A stretch of DNA of 54,488 nt, taken from the NCBI GenBank assembly GCA_017546805.1, contig JAFYRT010000036.1, positions 1 through 54,488 on the forward strand, in the 5' to 3' direction. Every line of letters starts with the position of its first letter. Within the stretch, counting starts at the first letter, position 1. A program made the position numbers and the translations under genes. Positions 9,247-17,362 of the stretch are shown in pieces. The notes under the pieces were generated by a model. The model saw only the letters and a list, made by a program, of their open reading frames with translations. It was not told the origin of the DNA and ran no database searches. The DNA comes from Muribaculaceae bacterium. GTDB lineage: Bacteria > Bacteroidota > Bacteroidia > Bacteroidales > G3-4614.

Positions 9247-10431
9247 TTAGCTTACAATAACTTTAAGTTTTGCGTAAGCACGCTCGGCTTTAGCAAGAGC
9301 TTTTTCAACGGTTTCGTCAAGTGCAAGGATTACTCCAAAGCGGCGATGTCCTTTAACCTCTTGTTTACCGAATATTCTTATTTGAACATCTGGTTCTGCC
9401 AATACCTCTTCAAGGTTGTCGAATACAACGTCAGTTGAGTCTCCCTCTACAACAATTGCTTTTGAAGCTGACGCTCCGTAGAAACGTACGCTTGGGATAG
9501 GTAATCCAAGAATAGCGCGAGCGTGTAGTGAGAACTCCGACATATCTTGCGAAATCATTGTAACCATACCTGTATCGTGTGGACGTGGAGAGACCTCGCT
9601 GAACAATACCTCGTCGCCTTTAATGAATAACTCAACACCAAAAATACCTCTACCACCAAGAGCAGCAGTAACTTTTCCTGCAATATCTTTTGCTGCTTCA
9701 ATTGCTTTGTCGCTCATTGGTTGGGGTTGCCAACTTTCGCGGTAGTCTCCGCCTACTTGATGGTGTCCTATTGGGTTTAGGAATGTTGTTCCACCAACGT
9801 GGCGAACAGTCAATAGGGTAATCTCGTAGTCGAACTCAACGAATCCCTCTACAATTACGCGACCTGCTCCTGCGCGACCGCCCTCTTGAGCCTCTTTCCA
9901 TGCTGGTTCAATATCTGCTTCGCATTTAATAGTGCTTTGTCCGTGTCCCGATGAACTCATGATTGGTTTTACCACACAAGGTATTCCAATCTCTTTTATG
10001 GCTGCTTCATACTCCTCTTTTGTACCTGCAAAGCGGTATGGAGATGTTTTAATACCTAACTCCTCTGCTGCAAGACGGCGAATTCCTTCGCGGTTCATTG
10101 TTAGCAAAGTTGCATTGGCTGTAGGGATTACGTTATATCCCTCTTTCTCCAACTCAACAAGTGTTGATGTTGCAATTGCCTCCACCTCCGGAATAATATA
10201 GTCGGGTTTCTCTTTCTCGATGATTTCGCGAAGTTTTGCTCCGTCTAACATTGAAAGAGTGTAAGAACGATGTGCAATTTGCATGGCGGGAGCGTTTTCG
10301 TAACGGTCCAAAGCCACTACCTCAACGCCATAGCGTTGTAATTCTATTGCAACCTCTTTGCCTAATTCTCCTGAACCACAAAGAAGGGCTTTGCATCCTT
10401 TCTCTGAAAAAATAGTTCCTAATTTAGCCAT
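9247..10431 (-). CDS. purT: Formate-dependent GAR transformylase
   Basis: PurT converts glycinamide ribonucleotide to formyl-GAR using formate and ATP, a folate-independent route for step 3 of purine synthesis. The 394-residue ATP-grasp protein shows the N-terminal pre-ATP-grasp motif [14 protein letters not shown], the substrate loop [12 protein letters not shown], and the metal-site region [19 protein letters not shown]. It lies 36 bases downstream of the lytic transglycosylase gene and may share its transcript. Homologues are well conserved, so the call is firm. Confidence 0.97.
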   Translation of the reverse strand: MAKLGTIFSEKGCKALLCGSGELGKEVAIELQRYGVEVVALDRYENAPAMQIAHRSYTLSMLDGAKLREIIEKEKPDYIIPEVEAIATSTLVELEKEGYNVIPTANATLLTMNREGIRRLAAEELGIKTSPYRFAGTKEEYEAAIKEIGIPCVVKPIMSSSGHGQSTIKCEADIEPAWKEAQEGGRAGAGRVIVEGFVEFDYEITLLTVRHVGGTTFLNPIGHHQVGGDYRESWQPQPMSDKAIEAAKDIAGKVTAALGGRGIFGVELFIKGDEVLFSEVSPRPHDTGMVTMISQDMSEFSLHARAILGLPIPSVRFYGASASKAIVVEGDSTDVVFDNLEEVLAEPDVQIRIFGKQEVKGHRRFGVILALDETVEKALAKAERAYAKLKVIVS

Positions 10432-10467
10432 ATCAGATTATATTTAAGTGTTTTGTGTTGTTCTGTA

Positions 10468-11898
10468 CTATTTTGCAGGAATTTTCAAGACCTGACCTAT
10501 GCGTATGAGATTGGAATTTAATCCATTAATATTTTTGAGGGTGTTAACATTTACTCCGTAACGTGAGGCTATAGAGGCTAATGTTTCGCCCGATTTTACT
10601 TTGTGTGATTTTGTTGAACCACTGCCACCTGAGCTTAAATTGCTATTTCCTGCTCCGGGTACTTTTATGTTTTGTCCTGCACGGATATTGTTGTTTTTCA
10701 ATCCGTTCAATTCCTTTAGTTTTGTAACTGTGGTGTGGTATTTTTTTGCAATTGACGATAGTGATTCGCCATTGCGTATTTTATGATATCCGTATTCTAA
10801 TTTAGCAGGCTCAACGGTTTTTTGACGTGCGAAATACTCTTGTCGGTAATTGATGATTGAGTCTTGCGAATTTATATATGCGTATGTCAATTGAATGGGA
10901 AGTCTTAGATGATAAGGCTTTATGTTTCCGGGTATAATGTCGTTACGATATTGAGGGTTTAGCTCTCGCAACATCTCAATAGGAGTATTCAATACTGCTG
11001 ATATTTGTTGTAGATTGATTCTTTCGTTTATTACTATGGTGTCTGTTGCGAGAGGAATCTCTGCTGCAACAGGGCATATGTTATGCTCCTCATAGTATGT
11101 CATGATATAGTTTGCAGCTATAAAAGCAGGAACGTATCCTCTTGTCTCGCGAGGCAGGTGGTGATATATTCCCCAAAAATCCTTTTTGCCTCCCGATCTG
11201 ACAATTGCTTTATTTACATTCCCCGGTCCGCAGTTGTATGCTGCAATGGCAAGGCTCCAATCGTTGTATATGTTGTATAGCTCTTTGAGATATTTTGCTG
11301 CGGCATCGGATGAGGCTATTGGCGAACGACGTTCGTCAACCAATGAGTTTACCTCAAGGCCAAGTCCTTTAGCAGTTTTTGGCATTATTTGCCATAATCC
11401 TGAAGCTCCGGCTTTTGATACGGCATTTGGTCGTAGAGCCGACTCTATAACAGGCAGATATTTCAATTCCATTGGAAGTCCCTCTCTCTCCAAAGCCTCT
11501 TCGAATATCGGGAAGTAGTATATTCCGAATCCCAACAGCGACTCCACAAGTTTGCGTCTTTTTGCTGCATACAAGGTTATATACTCTTTTATGATGCTGT
11601 TGTATGGCATATCAATAAGAGTGGGTAGTTTTGAAAGACGTTCGATATATACCGAGTCTGAGTACTCGATATTCTCTCCGCTTGCTATACAGGTGCTGTC
11701 AATGTTAGTGAACTTTTGCAGATACCAATTCGAAAGGATTGTGTCGTTTTCGTATTCAAGACTCTCTATAATAACCATATTGTTGTCGCTGATGGTGTCT
11801 CTTAACGACACAACATAAGTTGAGTCGGCTTCTTGTGATGAAACCGATGTTGCAAAAGCAGTTATTAATAGCAGAGTGATGAATATTATTTTTTTCAT
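10468..11898 (-). CDS. MltD-like lytic transglycosylase with two LysM domains
   Basis: This exported peptidoglycan enzyme has a signal peptide (about residues 1-21), an SLT/goose-lysozyme-like catalytic domain and two C-terminal LysM repeats (about 370-413 and 431-476) that bind glycan. The catalytic glutamate is Glu152 in LPVIESAL, followed by the family motifs ASGLWQIMP and AIAAYNCGPGNV. The linker before the second LysM is rich in Gly and Ser. It is third after parB in a layout common in Bacteroidota (parA, parB, DUF5683, transglycosylase), which links chromosome partitioning with cell-wall growth. The relA/spoT gene that often follows is replaced here by purT. Confidence 0.9.
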   Translation of the reverse strand: MKKIIFITLLLITAFATSVSSQEADSTYVVSLRDTISDNNMVIIESLEYENDTILSNWYLQKFTNIDSTCIASGENIEYSDSVYIERLSKLPTLIDMPYNSIIKEYITLYAAKRRKLVESLLGFGIYYFPIFEEALEREGLPMELKYLPVIESALRPNAVSKAGASGLWQIMPKTAKGLGLEVNSLVDERRSPIASSDAAAKYLKELYNIYNDWSLAIAAYNCGPGNVNKAIVRSGGKKDFWGIYHHLPRETRGYVPAFIAANYIMTYYEEHNICPVAAEIPLATDTIVINERINLQQISAVLNTPIEMLRELNPQYRNDIIPGNIKPYHLRLPIQLTYAYINSQDSIINYRQEYFARQKTVEPAKLEYGYHKIRNGESLSSIAKKYHTTVTKLKELNGLKNNNIRAGQNIKVPGAGNSNLSSGGSGSTKSHKVKSGETLASIASRYGVNVNTLKNINGLNSNLIRIGQVLKIPAK

Positions 11899-11907
11899 TT
11901 TCTTTAT

Positions 11908-12636
11908 CTAAAAGACCAACGAGCACTGAAGTCCCAAAACGGCGGGCGTTTTTACCGTAGGCTCTAAAACCGCAGGAGTCAACCTCATTGATACGTCGGG
12001 CGAAATGTCAAATGTATATAGTTGGGCATCAACATAAGCGTCAATCATTGCAAGACCATAAACCGCTAACATACTTACAATACATAAATCTCGGTTTCTT
12101 CTGTAATAGTCCTTTTTGCTTTTCAGAGAACTTCGTATCCACTCCTTATTGTTTTCAATCCACTCTTTGTTGTTGCGGTATGAGTAGGGAAGGAAGTTTA
12201 TGTAGCTGTTGGCATTAGGGTCGTCGCTATATGCATCGCGGTATGCATTGGAGTAGTCTGTGAAATATCGGCTGTTGAACGATATTCCGTACGCTAATCC
12301 CATAAAGCCACCCACAAGAATTGGAAGTTTCCAATATTTACGGTTGTAAATCTGTCCTGCTCCGGGCATCAAAGCCGAGTACCAAACCGCTTTTGTGGGG
12401 TCGGGAACAAACACTTTAGAGGAGTCGACAACAATAACCTCAATATCCGAGGTGTCAATCTCCATAATAATGTCGTTGCTGTCTAAAAACAGAGTGTCGT
12501 TTTCTATCGAGGTTGCCTTGATGAACTCCAACCCTTTGTCGCTCTCTTGTCCGTTTGCATTCGACACAAAAAGCATCAGCAACGCAACGGTTGCCGCTAC
12601 AAAACAGCTTTTTATGTTAGTAATTACGGACATCAT
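11908..12636 (-). CDS. DUF5683 family membrane protein
   Basis: The 242-residue protein has an N-terminal signal or anchor segment, then the hallmark of DUF5683, a glycine-rich hydrophobic stretch SALMPGAGQIYNRKYWK at about residues 88-104. Hydrophobic segments at about 105-120 and 185-200 suggest membrane association. Function is unknown. The gene lies between parB and the transglycosylase with gaps of 20 and 9 bases, a conserved arrangement in Bacteroidota, so a role at the envelope tied to growth is plausible but not shown. Confidence 0.8.
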   Translation of the reverse strand: MMSVITNIKSCFVAATVALLMLFVSNANGQESDKGLEFIKATSIENDTLFLDSNDIIMEIDTSDIEVIVVDSSKVFVPDPTKAVWYSALMPGAGQIYNRKYWKLPILVGGFMGLAYGISFNSRYFTDYSNAYRDAYSDDPNANSYINFLPYSYRNNKEWIENNKEWIRSSLKSKKDYYRRNRDLCIVSMLAVYGLAMIDAYVDAQLYTFDISPDVSMRLTPAVLEPTVKTPAVLGLQCSLVF

Positions 12637-12656
12637 TATTGTGTTATCTATTATCC

Positions 12657-13523
12657 TTAAGCCTCTATTTTGTTCAAAAGTTCTTTTATTCGTTCAAACT
12701 CCTTTTCGTTTTTGAAAGGAATTGATATTTTGCCTTTTCCTGTTTCGTCGCAAACAATCTTTACACGGGTTTTAAATAGCGAAATAAGCTCTTTGCTGTA
12801 TGTGTCGTAATTTGGATTGCTCTTTTTCGATGGTTTCTCTACTGTTTTAGTCTCTTGCCCCATCTCTTTTACTCTCTCCTCGACTTTGCGAACAGAGTAA
12901 CCGTTAAGTTTAATCTCTTCGTAAAGTTTTAGTTGAAGCGAAGCGTCGTCTGTCGCAAGCAATGCACGGGCATGTCCCATGTCAATGACTTTGTTTTTCA
13001 ATCCCAATTGAATTTCAGCAGGGAGTCTTAACAGACGTAGATAGTTTGCTATCGTGGTGCGTTTCTTACCAATTCTCTCGCTTAACTTCTCTTGTGTCAG
13101 GTTGTATTGCTCAATTAGTTTCTGGAAAGTAAGCGCAATCTCCACAGCATTCAAATCCTCACGTTGAATGTTTTCGATAAGAGCCATTTCCATAACGGTC
13201 TCATCTTCAACTGTGCGAACATAAGCCGGCATGCTTTTCAATCCTGCAAGTTTGGCAGCTCTGTATCGGCGTTCTCCTGCAATGATTTGATATGAGCCAT
13301 CGCCCATTTTGCGAAGCGAAACGGGTTGAATAATACCCAACTCTTTAATCGAAGTCGAGAGTTCGATAAGAGCCTCCTCATCAAACTCGGTACGAGGTTG
13401 GTCGGGGTTTGGCTTTATAAGGTCTATATTAATCTCGTTGATAGAAGATGAACCCGAAGTCTTAACTTCGTCCATTGTGATAAGGGCGTCCAATCCTCTT
13501 CCGAGTGCACTGCGTTTAATCAT
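12657..13523 (-). CDS. parB: Chromosome partitioning protein ParB
   Basis: ParB binds parS sites and spreads along DNA as a CTP-dependent clamp. The 288-residue protein shows the CTP-binding box GERRYRAA at residues 83-90, a central HTH (LTQEKLSERIGKKRTTIANYL) and a C-terminal dimerisation segment. It begins 11 bases after the parA stop codon. I did not see a convincing parS sequence in the window, though I could not scan exhaustively. Confidence 0.96.
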   Translation of the reverse strand: MIKRSALGRGLDALITMDEVKTSGSSSINEINIDLIKPNPDQPRTEFDEEALIELSTSIKELGIIQPVSLRKMGDGSYQIIAGERRYRAAKLAGLKSMPAYVRTVEDETVMEMALIENIQREDLNAVEIALTFQKLIEQYNLTQEKLSERIGKKRTTIANYLRLLRLPAEIQLGLKNKVIDMGHARALLATDDASLQLKLYEEIKLNGYSVRKVEERVKEMGQETKTVEKPSKKSNPNYDTYSKELISLFKTRVKIVCDETGKGKISIPFKNEKEFERIKELLNKIEA

Positions 13524-13534
13524 AACGGTTACAA

Positions 13535-14296
13535 TTATTCTTTGTCAATAATCTCTTTGGCAAGTTGCATGTAGTTTAATGCTCCGCGAGAATCTGGATC
13601 ATACAATAGAACGGGCAATCCATGGCTTGGAGCCTCGCTCAAACGGATGTTACGTTGAATTGCCGTTTTAAACACCATATCGCCAAAGTGTTGTTTTAAT
13701 TCATCAAAAATCTGATTTGCAAGACGCAAACGAGCATCGTACATAGTCAACAAAAATCCCTCTATCTCCAATTGAGGATTAAGTTTCGATTTAATGATTT
13801 TTATGGTATTCAAAAGTTTACTGATTCCTTCAAGAGCAAAGTACTCTGCCTGAACAGGAATAATAACACTGTCGGCAGCAGTTAGCGAGTTGACGGTTAT
13901 AAGACCCAATGAAGGAGAACAGTCGATTAAAATATAGTCGTAATCGTCTTTAACCTCGGCGAGTTGCTTCTCGAGCATTCTCTCGCGGTTCTCCATATTC
14001 AAAAGTTCCAACTCCGCACCAACAAGGTCAATGCGAGAAGGAATAACATGCATATTCCTTACGCAACTCTCCACGATTGCATCCGATGCACTGTGAGTTG
14101 CTATTAAACATTCGTATGTTGTAACTTCGCTACCTTTTGAATCAAGACCTACGCCCGAAGTGGCGTTGGCTTGAGGGTCGGCGTCAATCATCAAAACTCG
14201 TTTGTCGAGTGCGGCAAGCGATGTTGCCAAGTTTATAGAGGTAGTAGTCTTTCCTACACCGCCTTTTTGATTTGCTATTGCAATTATTTTTCCCAT
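13535..14296 (-). CDS. parA: Chromosome partitioning ATPase ParA/Soj
   Basis: This 253-residue ParA/MinD-family ATPase carries the deviant Walker A motif KGGVGKTT at residues 11-18, the Walker A' aspartate in [12 protein letters not shown], and Walker B in [11 protein letters not shown]. It works with ParB in origin segregation. It is the first gene of the parA-parB-DUF5683-transglycosylase operon and is divergent from the CorC-like gene. It is a short chromosomal Soj type with no N-terminal HTH extension. Confidence 0.96.
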   Translation of the reverse strand: MGKIIAIANQKGGVGKTTTSINLATSLAALDKRVLMIDADPQANATSGVGLDSKGSEVTTYECLIATHSASDAIVESCVRNMHVIPSRIDLVGAELELLNMENRERMLEKQLAEVKDDYDYILIDCSPSLGLITVNSLTAADSVIIPVQAEYFALEGISKLLNTIKIIKSKLNPQLEIEGFLLTMYDARLRLANQIFDELKQHFGDMVFKTAIQRNIRLSEAPSHGLPVLLYDPDSRGALNYMQLAKEIIDKE

Positions 14297-14444
14297 AGTT
14301 TGGATTTTACGATGTACAAAATAAGCAAATTTTATTAAATAGTAGTATCTTAATTTTGAATAATCTGTCGAAATTGTTGATAAGTTTTTGTAATAGAATA
14401 AAAATAGGATTGAAAAAAGGATTTTTTTGATGAAAACTTTTTAT

Positions 14445-14452
14445 TACCTTTG
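14445..14452 (+). promoter_or_regulatory. Promoter -7 box for the CorC/HlyC-like gene
   Basis: TACCTTTG matches the Bacteroidota -7 consensus TAnnTTTG. A T-rich tract with TTTG lies about 15 bases upstream. Transcription would start near 14460 and make a leader of about 200 nt before the ATG at 14665. Confidence 0.6.
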
Positions 14453-14535
14453 TACCGTAAATCAAATTTTACCAAAAGTTTAGCTTTGAGAAGCGAATGC
14501 TTCTTAACTAAAAAACAAAAAACTTAAAAATTAAA

Positions 14536-14568
14536 ATGTACCGATCCTTCTTTTTCTATCGTGAATGA
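14536..14568 (+). CDS. Candidate leader peptide (uORF), 10 codons
   Basis: An ATG in the leader of the CorC/HlyC-like gene opens the peptide MYRSFFFYRE and then a TGA stop. Three consecutive Phe codons flanked by Tyr and Arg look like a ribosome-stalling or amino-acid-sensing leader. The end of the uORF overlaps the 5' arm of a terminator-like hairpin (14559-14598), so ribosome position could decide whether the hairpin forms. Expression and function are inferred; conservation in relatives would be decisive. Confidence 0.4.
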   Translation: MYRSFFFYRE

Positions 14569-14607
14569 CAATCGCACCAATTACAAGTCTGTTCACGAGT
14601 TTTTAAG
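14559..14607 (+). promoter_or_regulatory. Candidate attenuator hairpin in the CorC/HlyC-like leader
   Basis: TCGTGAA (14559-14565) pairs with TTCACGA (14592-14598), and an inner GAC (14567-14569) pairs with GTC (14587-14589). GTTTTTAAG follows at once. This is a weak intrinsic-terminator shape placed over the stop codon of the 10-codon uORF. Confidence 0.4.
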
Positions 14608-14664
14608 CCTAATCGATTAAACCCAAATTCGATTCAGGTTATTGTCTAATTAAATAATTAATTT

Positions 14665-15705
14665 ATGGGTCTGATTTTTTTATATCTATTTGGTGCGTTA
14701 GGTATCTCATTTCTTTGTTCAATATTAGAGGCTGTATTACTTTCAACTCCTATGTCGTTTATCTCCATGAAAGAGGAGGAGGGAAATAAAACAGCAAAAC
14801 TCCTAAAAAAATATAAAGCCGAAATTGATGGCCCTGTTGCGGCTATCTTATCACTCAACACCATTGCTCACACAATTGGTGCTGCAGGAGTTGGTGCTGA
14901 GGCAGTAAATGTCTTTGGAGAAGAGTATTTTGGCGTAATTTCGGCAATTCTTACAATCCTTATTTTGGTCTTCTCTGAGATTATACCAAAGACAATAGGT
15001 GCAAACAGTTGGCGCGTATTGGCTCTGCCTGCTACAAAAATCATCAAAGGCTTGATGGTTATAACCTATCCCCTTGTAAAACTCTCGGAATATATAACAA
15101 AAATATTTGACCGAGGCCCGGAACAAGCAACCGTAAGTCGTGAGGAGGTATCGGCAATGGTTAATGTAGGAGTAGAGGAGGGTGTATTCCAAGTAAAAGA
15201 GAAAAAGATTATACAAAACTTCATAAAGCTCGATAGCGTATTGGCAGAGGACATTATGACTCCCAACTTGGTAGTGGAGAGTGTTCCCGAGACAATGACA
15301 ATGAAGGAGTTTTATGCTTTGAAAGAGCTTTCTCACTCGCGTATACCTGTATACAAAGAAAACCGTGACTATATAACAGGCTACATCTTAAGAGCAACCG
15401 TGTTGGAACGTTTGGCGGAGGATAAGTTTGATATAGAACTCTCGGAGATTATGCGTCCCATGTTGTCGTTCAGCGAGGAGGATTCAGTTTCTGTTATATG
15501 GGAAAAAATGCTTGAGAGTAAAGAGCATATATCGGTAATTACCGATGAATACGGCTGTATGCGAGGTCTGGTAACTATGGAAGACGTAATTGAAACAATG
15601 CTCGGAGTTGAGATTGTTGACGAATACGACAAAACCGAAGATATGCAGGAACTTGCTCGTGAACGTTGGCAAAAGATGCGTCAACAACGAGTAGCAAAAA
15701 AATAA
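14665..15705 (+). CDS. CNNM/CorC (HlyC) family membrane protein with CBS domains
   Basis: The protein has an N-terminal DUF21 (CNNM) membrane domain of three to four helices (about residues 1-150) followed by a CBS pair (about 190-320). Family members act in Mg2+/Co2+ homeostasis, mostly efflux, although many are still annotated as hemolysins. Markers are EIIPKTIGAN in the membrane domain and DIMTPNLVVESVP at the start of the CBS region. The 346-residue form lacks the extra C-terminal CorC_HlyC domain. The gene is separated from its promoter by a leader holding a uORF and a hairpin, reminiscent of leader-peptide control of bacterial magnesium transporters. Confidence 0.88.
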   Translation: MGLIFLYLFGALGISFLCSILEAVLLSTPMSFISMKEEEGNKTAKLLKKYKAEIDGPVAAILSLNTIAHTIGAAGVGAEAVNVFGEEYFGVISAILTILILVFSEIIPKTIGANSWRVLALPATKIIKGLMVITYPLVKLSEYITKIFDRGPEQATVSREEVSAMVNVGVEEGVFQVKEKKIIQNFIKLDSVLAEDIMTPNLVVESVPETMTMKEFYALKELSHSRIPVYKENRDYITGYILRATVLERLAEDKFDIELSEIMRPMLSFSEEDSVSVIWEKMLESKEHISVITDEYGCMRGLVTMEDVIETMLGVEIVDEYDKTEDMQELARERWQKMRQQRVAKK

Positions 15706-15714
15706 GAACAAATT

Positions 15715-15744
15715 AAAACTTCCGAGTGTTCGGAAGTTTTTTTT
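15715..15744 (+). terminator. Terminator after the CorC/HlyC-like gene
   Basis: AAACTTCCGA and TCGGAAGTTT pair around a GTGT loop, followed by a run of T. A TTG start for the next frame would fall inside it, so the acetyltransferase gene must start later. Confidence 0.8.
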
Positions 15745-15772
15745 GTATCTGCTAAAACAAAATAGTGTCAAA

Positions 15773-16333
15773 ATGATAATACGTGAGGCAACAAAAAACG
15801 ATTCGGGGGCAATAGCCAATGTGGTATTACTCGCTATAGGTGTGGATATAGAACACCTTGAACTTCATACATCGCCTTTCAATTACGAATTGGTAAAGGC
15901 GTTGGCAGAGAGGGAGGACAGTCAGTACTCATATGAAAATTGCTATGTATGTGAGGTTGATGGTAATGTTGCAGGAGCGGTATGTTGTTACGACGGAGCA
16001 AGGCTATATGAGTTGCGTAAGGCACTATTAGAGGAGTTGCAACGCAGAGGAGTAAAACTCGATAAAAAGATAACCGATGAGTGCGAAAGCGGAGAGTTTT
16101 ACATTGACTCAATTGCTGTATTTAAGGAGTATCGTGGCAAAGGTATTGCAAAGGCGCTTATTGCAAGAGCAGAGGAGAGGTCGCGTGAACTTGAAATTCC
16201 TGTGTTGGGCCTGCTGGTAGATGACGAGAATCCCAATGCTGCCAAACTTTACACCTCGTTAGGCTTTCGCTCCATAAACATCCGTGAGTTTATGGAAATA
16301 CCTATGACTCATATGCAAAAAGCGGTTAAGTAA
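15773..16333 (+). CDS. GNAT family N-acetyltransferase
   Basis: I start this gene at the ATG at 15773 (MIIREATKND), because the frame upstream runs through the terminator of the preceding gene. The 186-residue product has the GNAT acetyl-CoA loop in KEYRGKGIAKALI and the downstream core motif NPNAAKLYTSLGF, with the strand FYIDSIAVF before it. GNAT proteins transfer acyl groups from CoA to amines on small molecules or proteins. The substrate cannot be read from the sequence. No clear promoter is seen in the short gap after the terminator. Confidence 0.85.
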   Translation: MIIREATKNDSGAIANVVLLAIGVDIEHLELHTSPFNYELVKALAEREDSQYSYENCYVCEVDGNVAGAVCCYDGARLYELRKALLEELQRRGVKLDKKITDECESGEFYIDSIAVFKEYRGKGIAKALIARAEERSRELEIPVLGLLVDDENPNAAKLYTSLGFRSINIREFMEIPMTHMQKAVK

Positions 16334-16339
16334 GGTTTG

Positions 16340-16540
16340 TTACTCAATGAATTGGATAAAATTAATGTTTGCAGGAATGCTTCGCTTAATTAACTCATAT
16401 CTCATCTGCAAAGTTTCTTCGTAGTTTTTCTCTTTGTCGTTAGCCAAAATGCGGTTGATTCTCTTTGCCTTGTGTGGCTTGACGGAGGCATCAATGCGAT
16501 AATTAAAATAGATGTTTTTTGTGTTCTGAATTTTGCGTTG
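16340..16540 (-). pseudogene. Open frame without a start codon, probable gene remnant
   Basis: Between TAA at 16541-16543 and TAA at 16340-16342 on the minus strand runs an open frame of 66 codons with no usable ATG at its beginning. It reads as a charged, protein-like C-terminus (for example IYFNYRIDASVKPHKAKR and later YEETLQMRYELIKRSIP). Composition and codon choice look coding, unlike ordinary intergenic DNA here. I do not recognise the family. It lies just beyond the tRNA-Glu terminator and may be the decayed tail of a lost gene. Confidence 0.3.
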
Positions 16541-16584
16541 TTAATCAATAATGCAAACGTTTTTGAATAAAAAGAGATAAAAAA

Positions 16585-16616
16585 AAGAGAAAGTGTTCCG
16601 AAGAACACTTTCTCTT
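16585..16616 (-). terminator. Terminator of the tRNA-Glu/rpsT unit
   Basis: Read on the minus strand, AAGAGAAAGTGTTC pairs perfectly with GAACACTTTCTCTT around a four-base loop, followed by a long T run. It begins at the CCA end of tRNA-Glu(TTC). Confidence 0.85.
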
Positions 16617-16690
16617 GGTAGTCCATAGGGGAATCGAACCCCTCTTTCAAGAATGAAAATCTTGCGTCCTAACCGATAGACGAATGGACC
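16616..16690 (-). tRNA. tRNA-Glu (TTC)
   Basis: The minus strand folds into a full cloverleaf: acceptor GGTCCAT/ATGGACT, anticodon stem CAAGA/TCTTG with loop TTTTCAT giving anticodon TTC, and T arm GGGGTTCGATTCCCC. The 3' CCA is encoded (16616-16618). It follows rpsT and precedes a strong terminator. Confidence 0.95.
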
Positions 16691-16725
16691 ATCCTTTTGG
16701 TGCGGCTTAACCGACACCTGCTTTC

Positions 16726-16977
16726 TTATAGTTTGTTAACTTTAAGAGCTAATTTTGATTTCAAGTTAGCTGCTTTGTTTTTGTGGATGATGTTTTTCTT
16801 TGCCAATTTGTCAAGCATTGAAGAAACTTTTACCAATAGAGAAGCAGCCTCCTCTTTCTCAGTAGTAGCGCGTAATTTGCGTACTGCATTACGCATAGTT
16901 TTTGCATAATATCTATTATGCAAACGGCGAGTTTCAGTCTCGCGGATTCTTTTAATTGAAGATTTATGGTTTGCCAT
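16726..16977 (-). CDS. rpsT: 30S ribosomal protein S20
   Basis: S20 is a three-helix primary binder of 16S rRNA. The 83-residue, Lys/Arg-rich protein starts [18 protein letters not shown] and shows the family segment [14 protein letters not shown] near the C-terminus. It lies between two tRNA-Glu genes on the same strand and downstream of a canonical promoter at 17114-17145, so it is probably released from a mixed tRNA-mRNA transcript by tRNA processing. Confidence 0.97.
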   Translation of the reverse strand: MANHKSSIKRIRETETRRLHNRYYAKTMRNAVRKLRATTEKEEAASLLVKVSSMLDKLAKKNIIHKNKAANLKSKLALKVNKL

Positions 16978-16999
16978 TTTCTTATTTTTTTATTATTAG

Positions 17000-17071
17000 T
17001 AGCCCCTAGGGGAATCGAACCCCTCTTTGGAGAATGAGAATCTCCCGTCCTAACCGATAGACGAAAGGGCC
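17000..17071 (-). tRNA. tRNA-Glu (CTC)
   Basis: The minus strand gives a cloverleaf with anticodon stem GGAGA/TCTCC, loop TTCTCAT and anticodon CTC. The T arm GGGGTTCGATTCCCC matches the other Glu tRNA. The bases after the discriminator are CTA, so CCA must be added after transcription, unlike the TTC gene. It is the first gene after the promoter at 17114-17145. Confidence 0.95.
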
Positions 17072-17113
17072 ATATCGAAATACTTTAAAAGTATATTTCT
17101 CGATTTGCGACTG

Positions 17114-17145
17114 CAAAGATATAAGCTTTTTTTAAATTGAACAAA
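17114..17145 (-). promoter_or_regulatory. Canonical Bacteroidota promoter for the tRNA-Glu/rpsT unit
   Basis: On the minus strand TTTG (17142-17145) is followed after exactly 20 bases by TATCTTTG (17114-17121). This fits the TTTG-N19-21-TAnnTTTG consensus of the Bacteroidota primary sigma factor and implies a start near 17107. A short stem (GAAATA...TATTTC, 17077-17099) lies between the start and the tRNA. Confidence 0.8.
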
Positions 17146-17303
17146 CTTTTTAATGAAAAATATTTTATTATTTTTTTATCCGTCTAATTATCAGGAAAAT
17201 AAAATATTATTTTTATTATAGTTTTTTCATTGTGCGTTTTTAGAGCTACACATCTCTTGTACTTTTCATTATTTAATAATGTATAAATTACAGGATTTTA
17301 TTA

Positions 17304-17311
17304 TATATTTG
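17304..17311 (+). promoter_or_regulatory. Promoter -7 box for the GH95 gene
   Basis: TATATTTG matches TAnnTTTG and lies about 50 bases before the GH95 start codon. The remaining sequence from 17146 to 17362 is AT-rich and shows no other feature I can support. Confidence 0.6.
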
Positions 17312-17362
17312 TGACCAAATTGCCTGTTTACGCAAATAAAAAATCAAACAAAATATACTTTT

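Noticed and set aside
15743..15772. TTG start giving ten extra residues to the GNAT protein
   Set aside because: The stretch overlaps the terminator of the upstream gene, and the ATG at 15773 gives a standard GNAT N-terminus.
16402..16650. Minus-strand open frame of 82 codons
   Set aside because: It runs through the tRNA-Glu(TTC) gene and its terminator, so it is an accidental frame.
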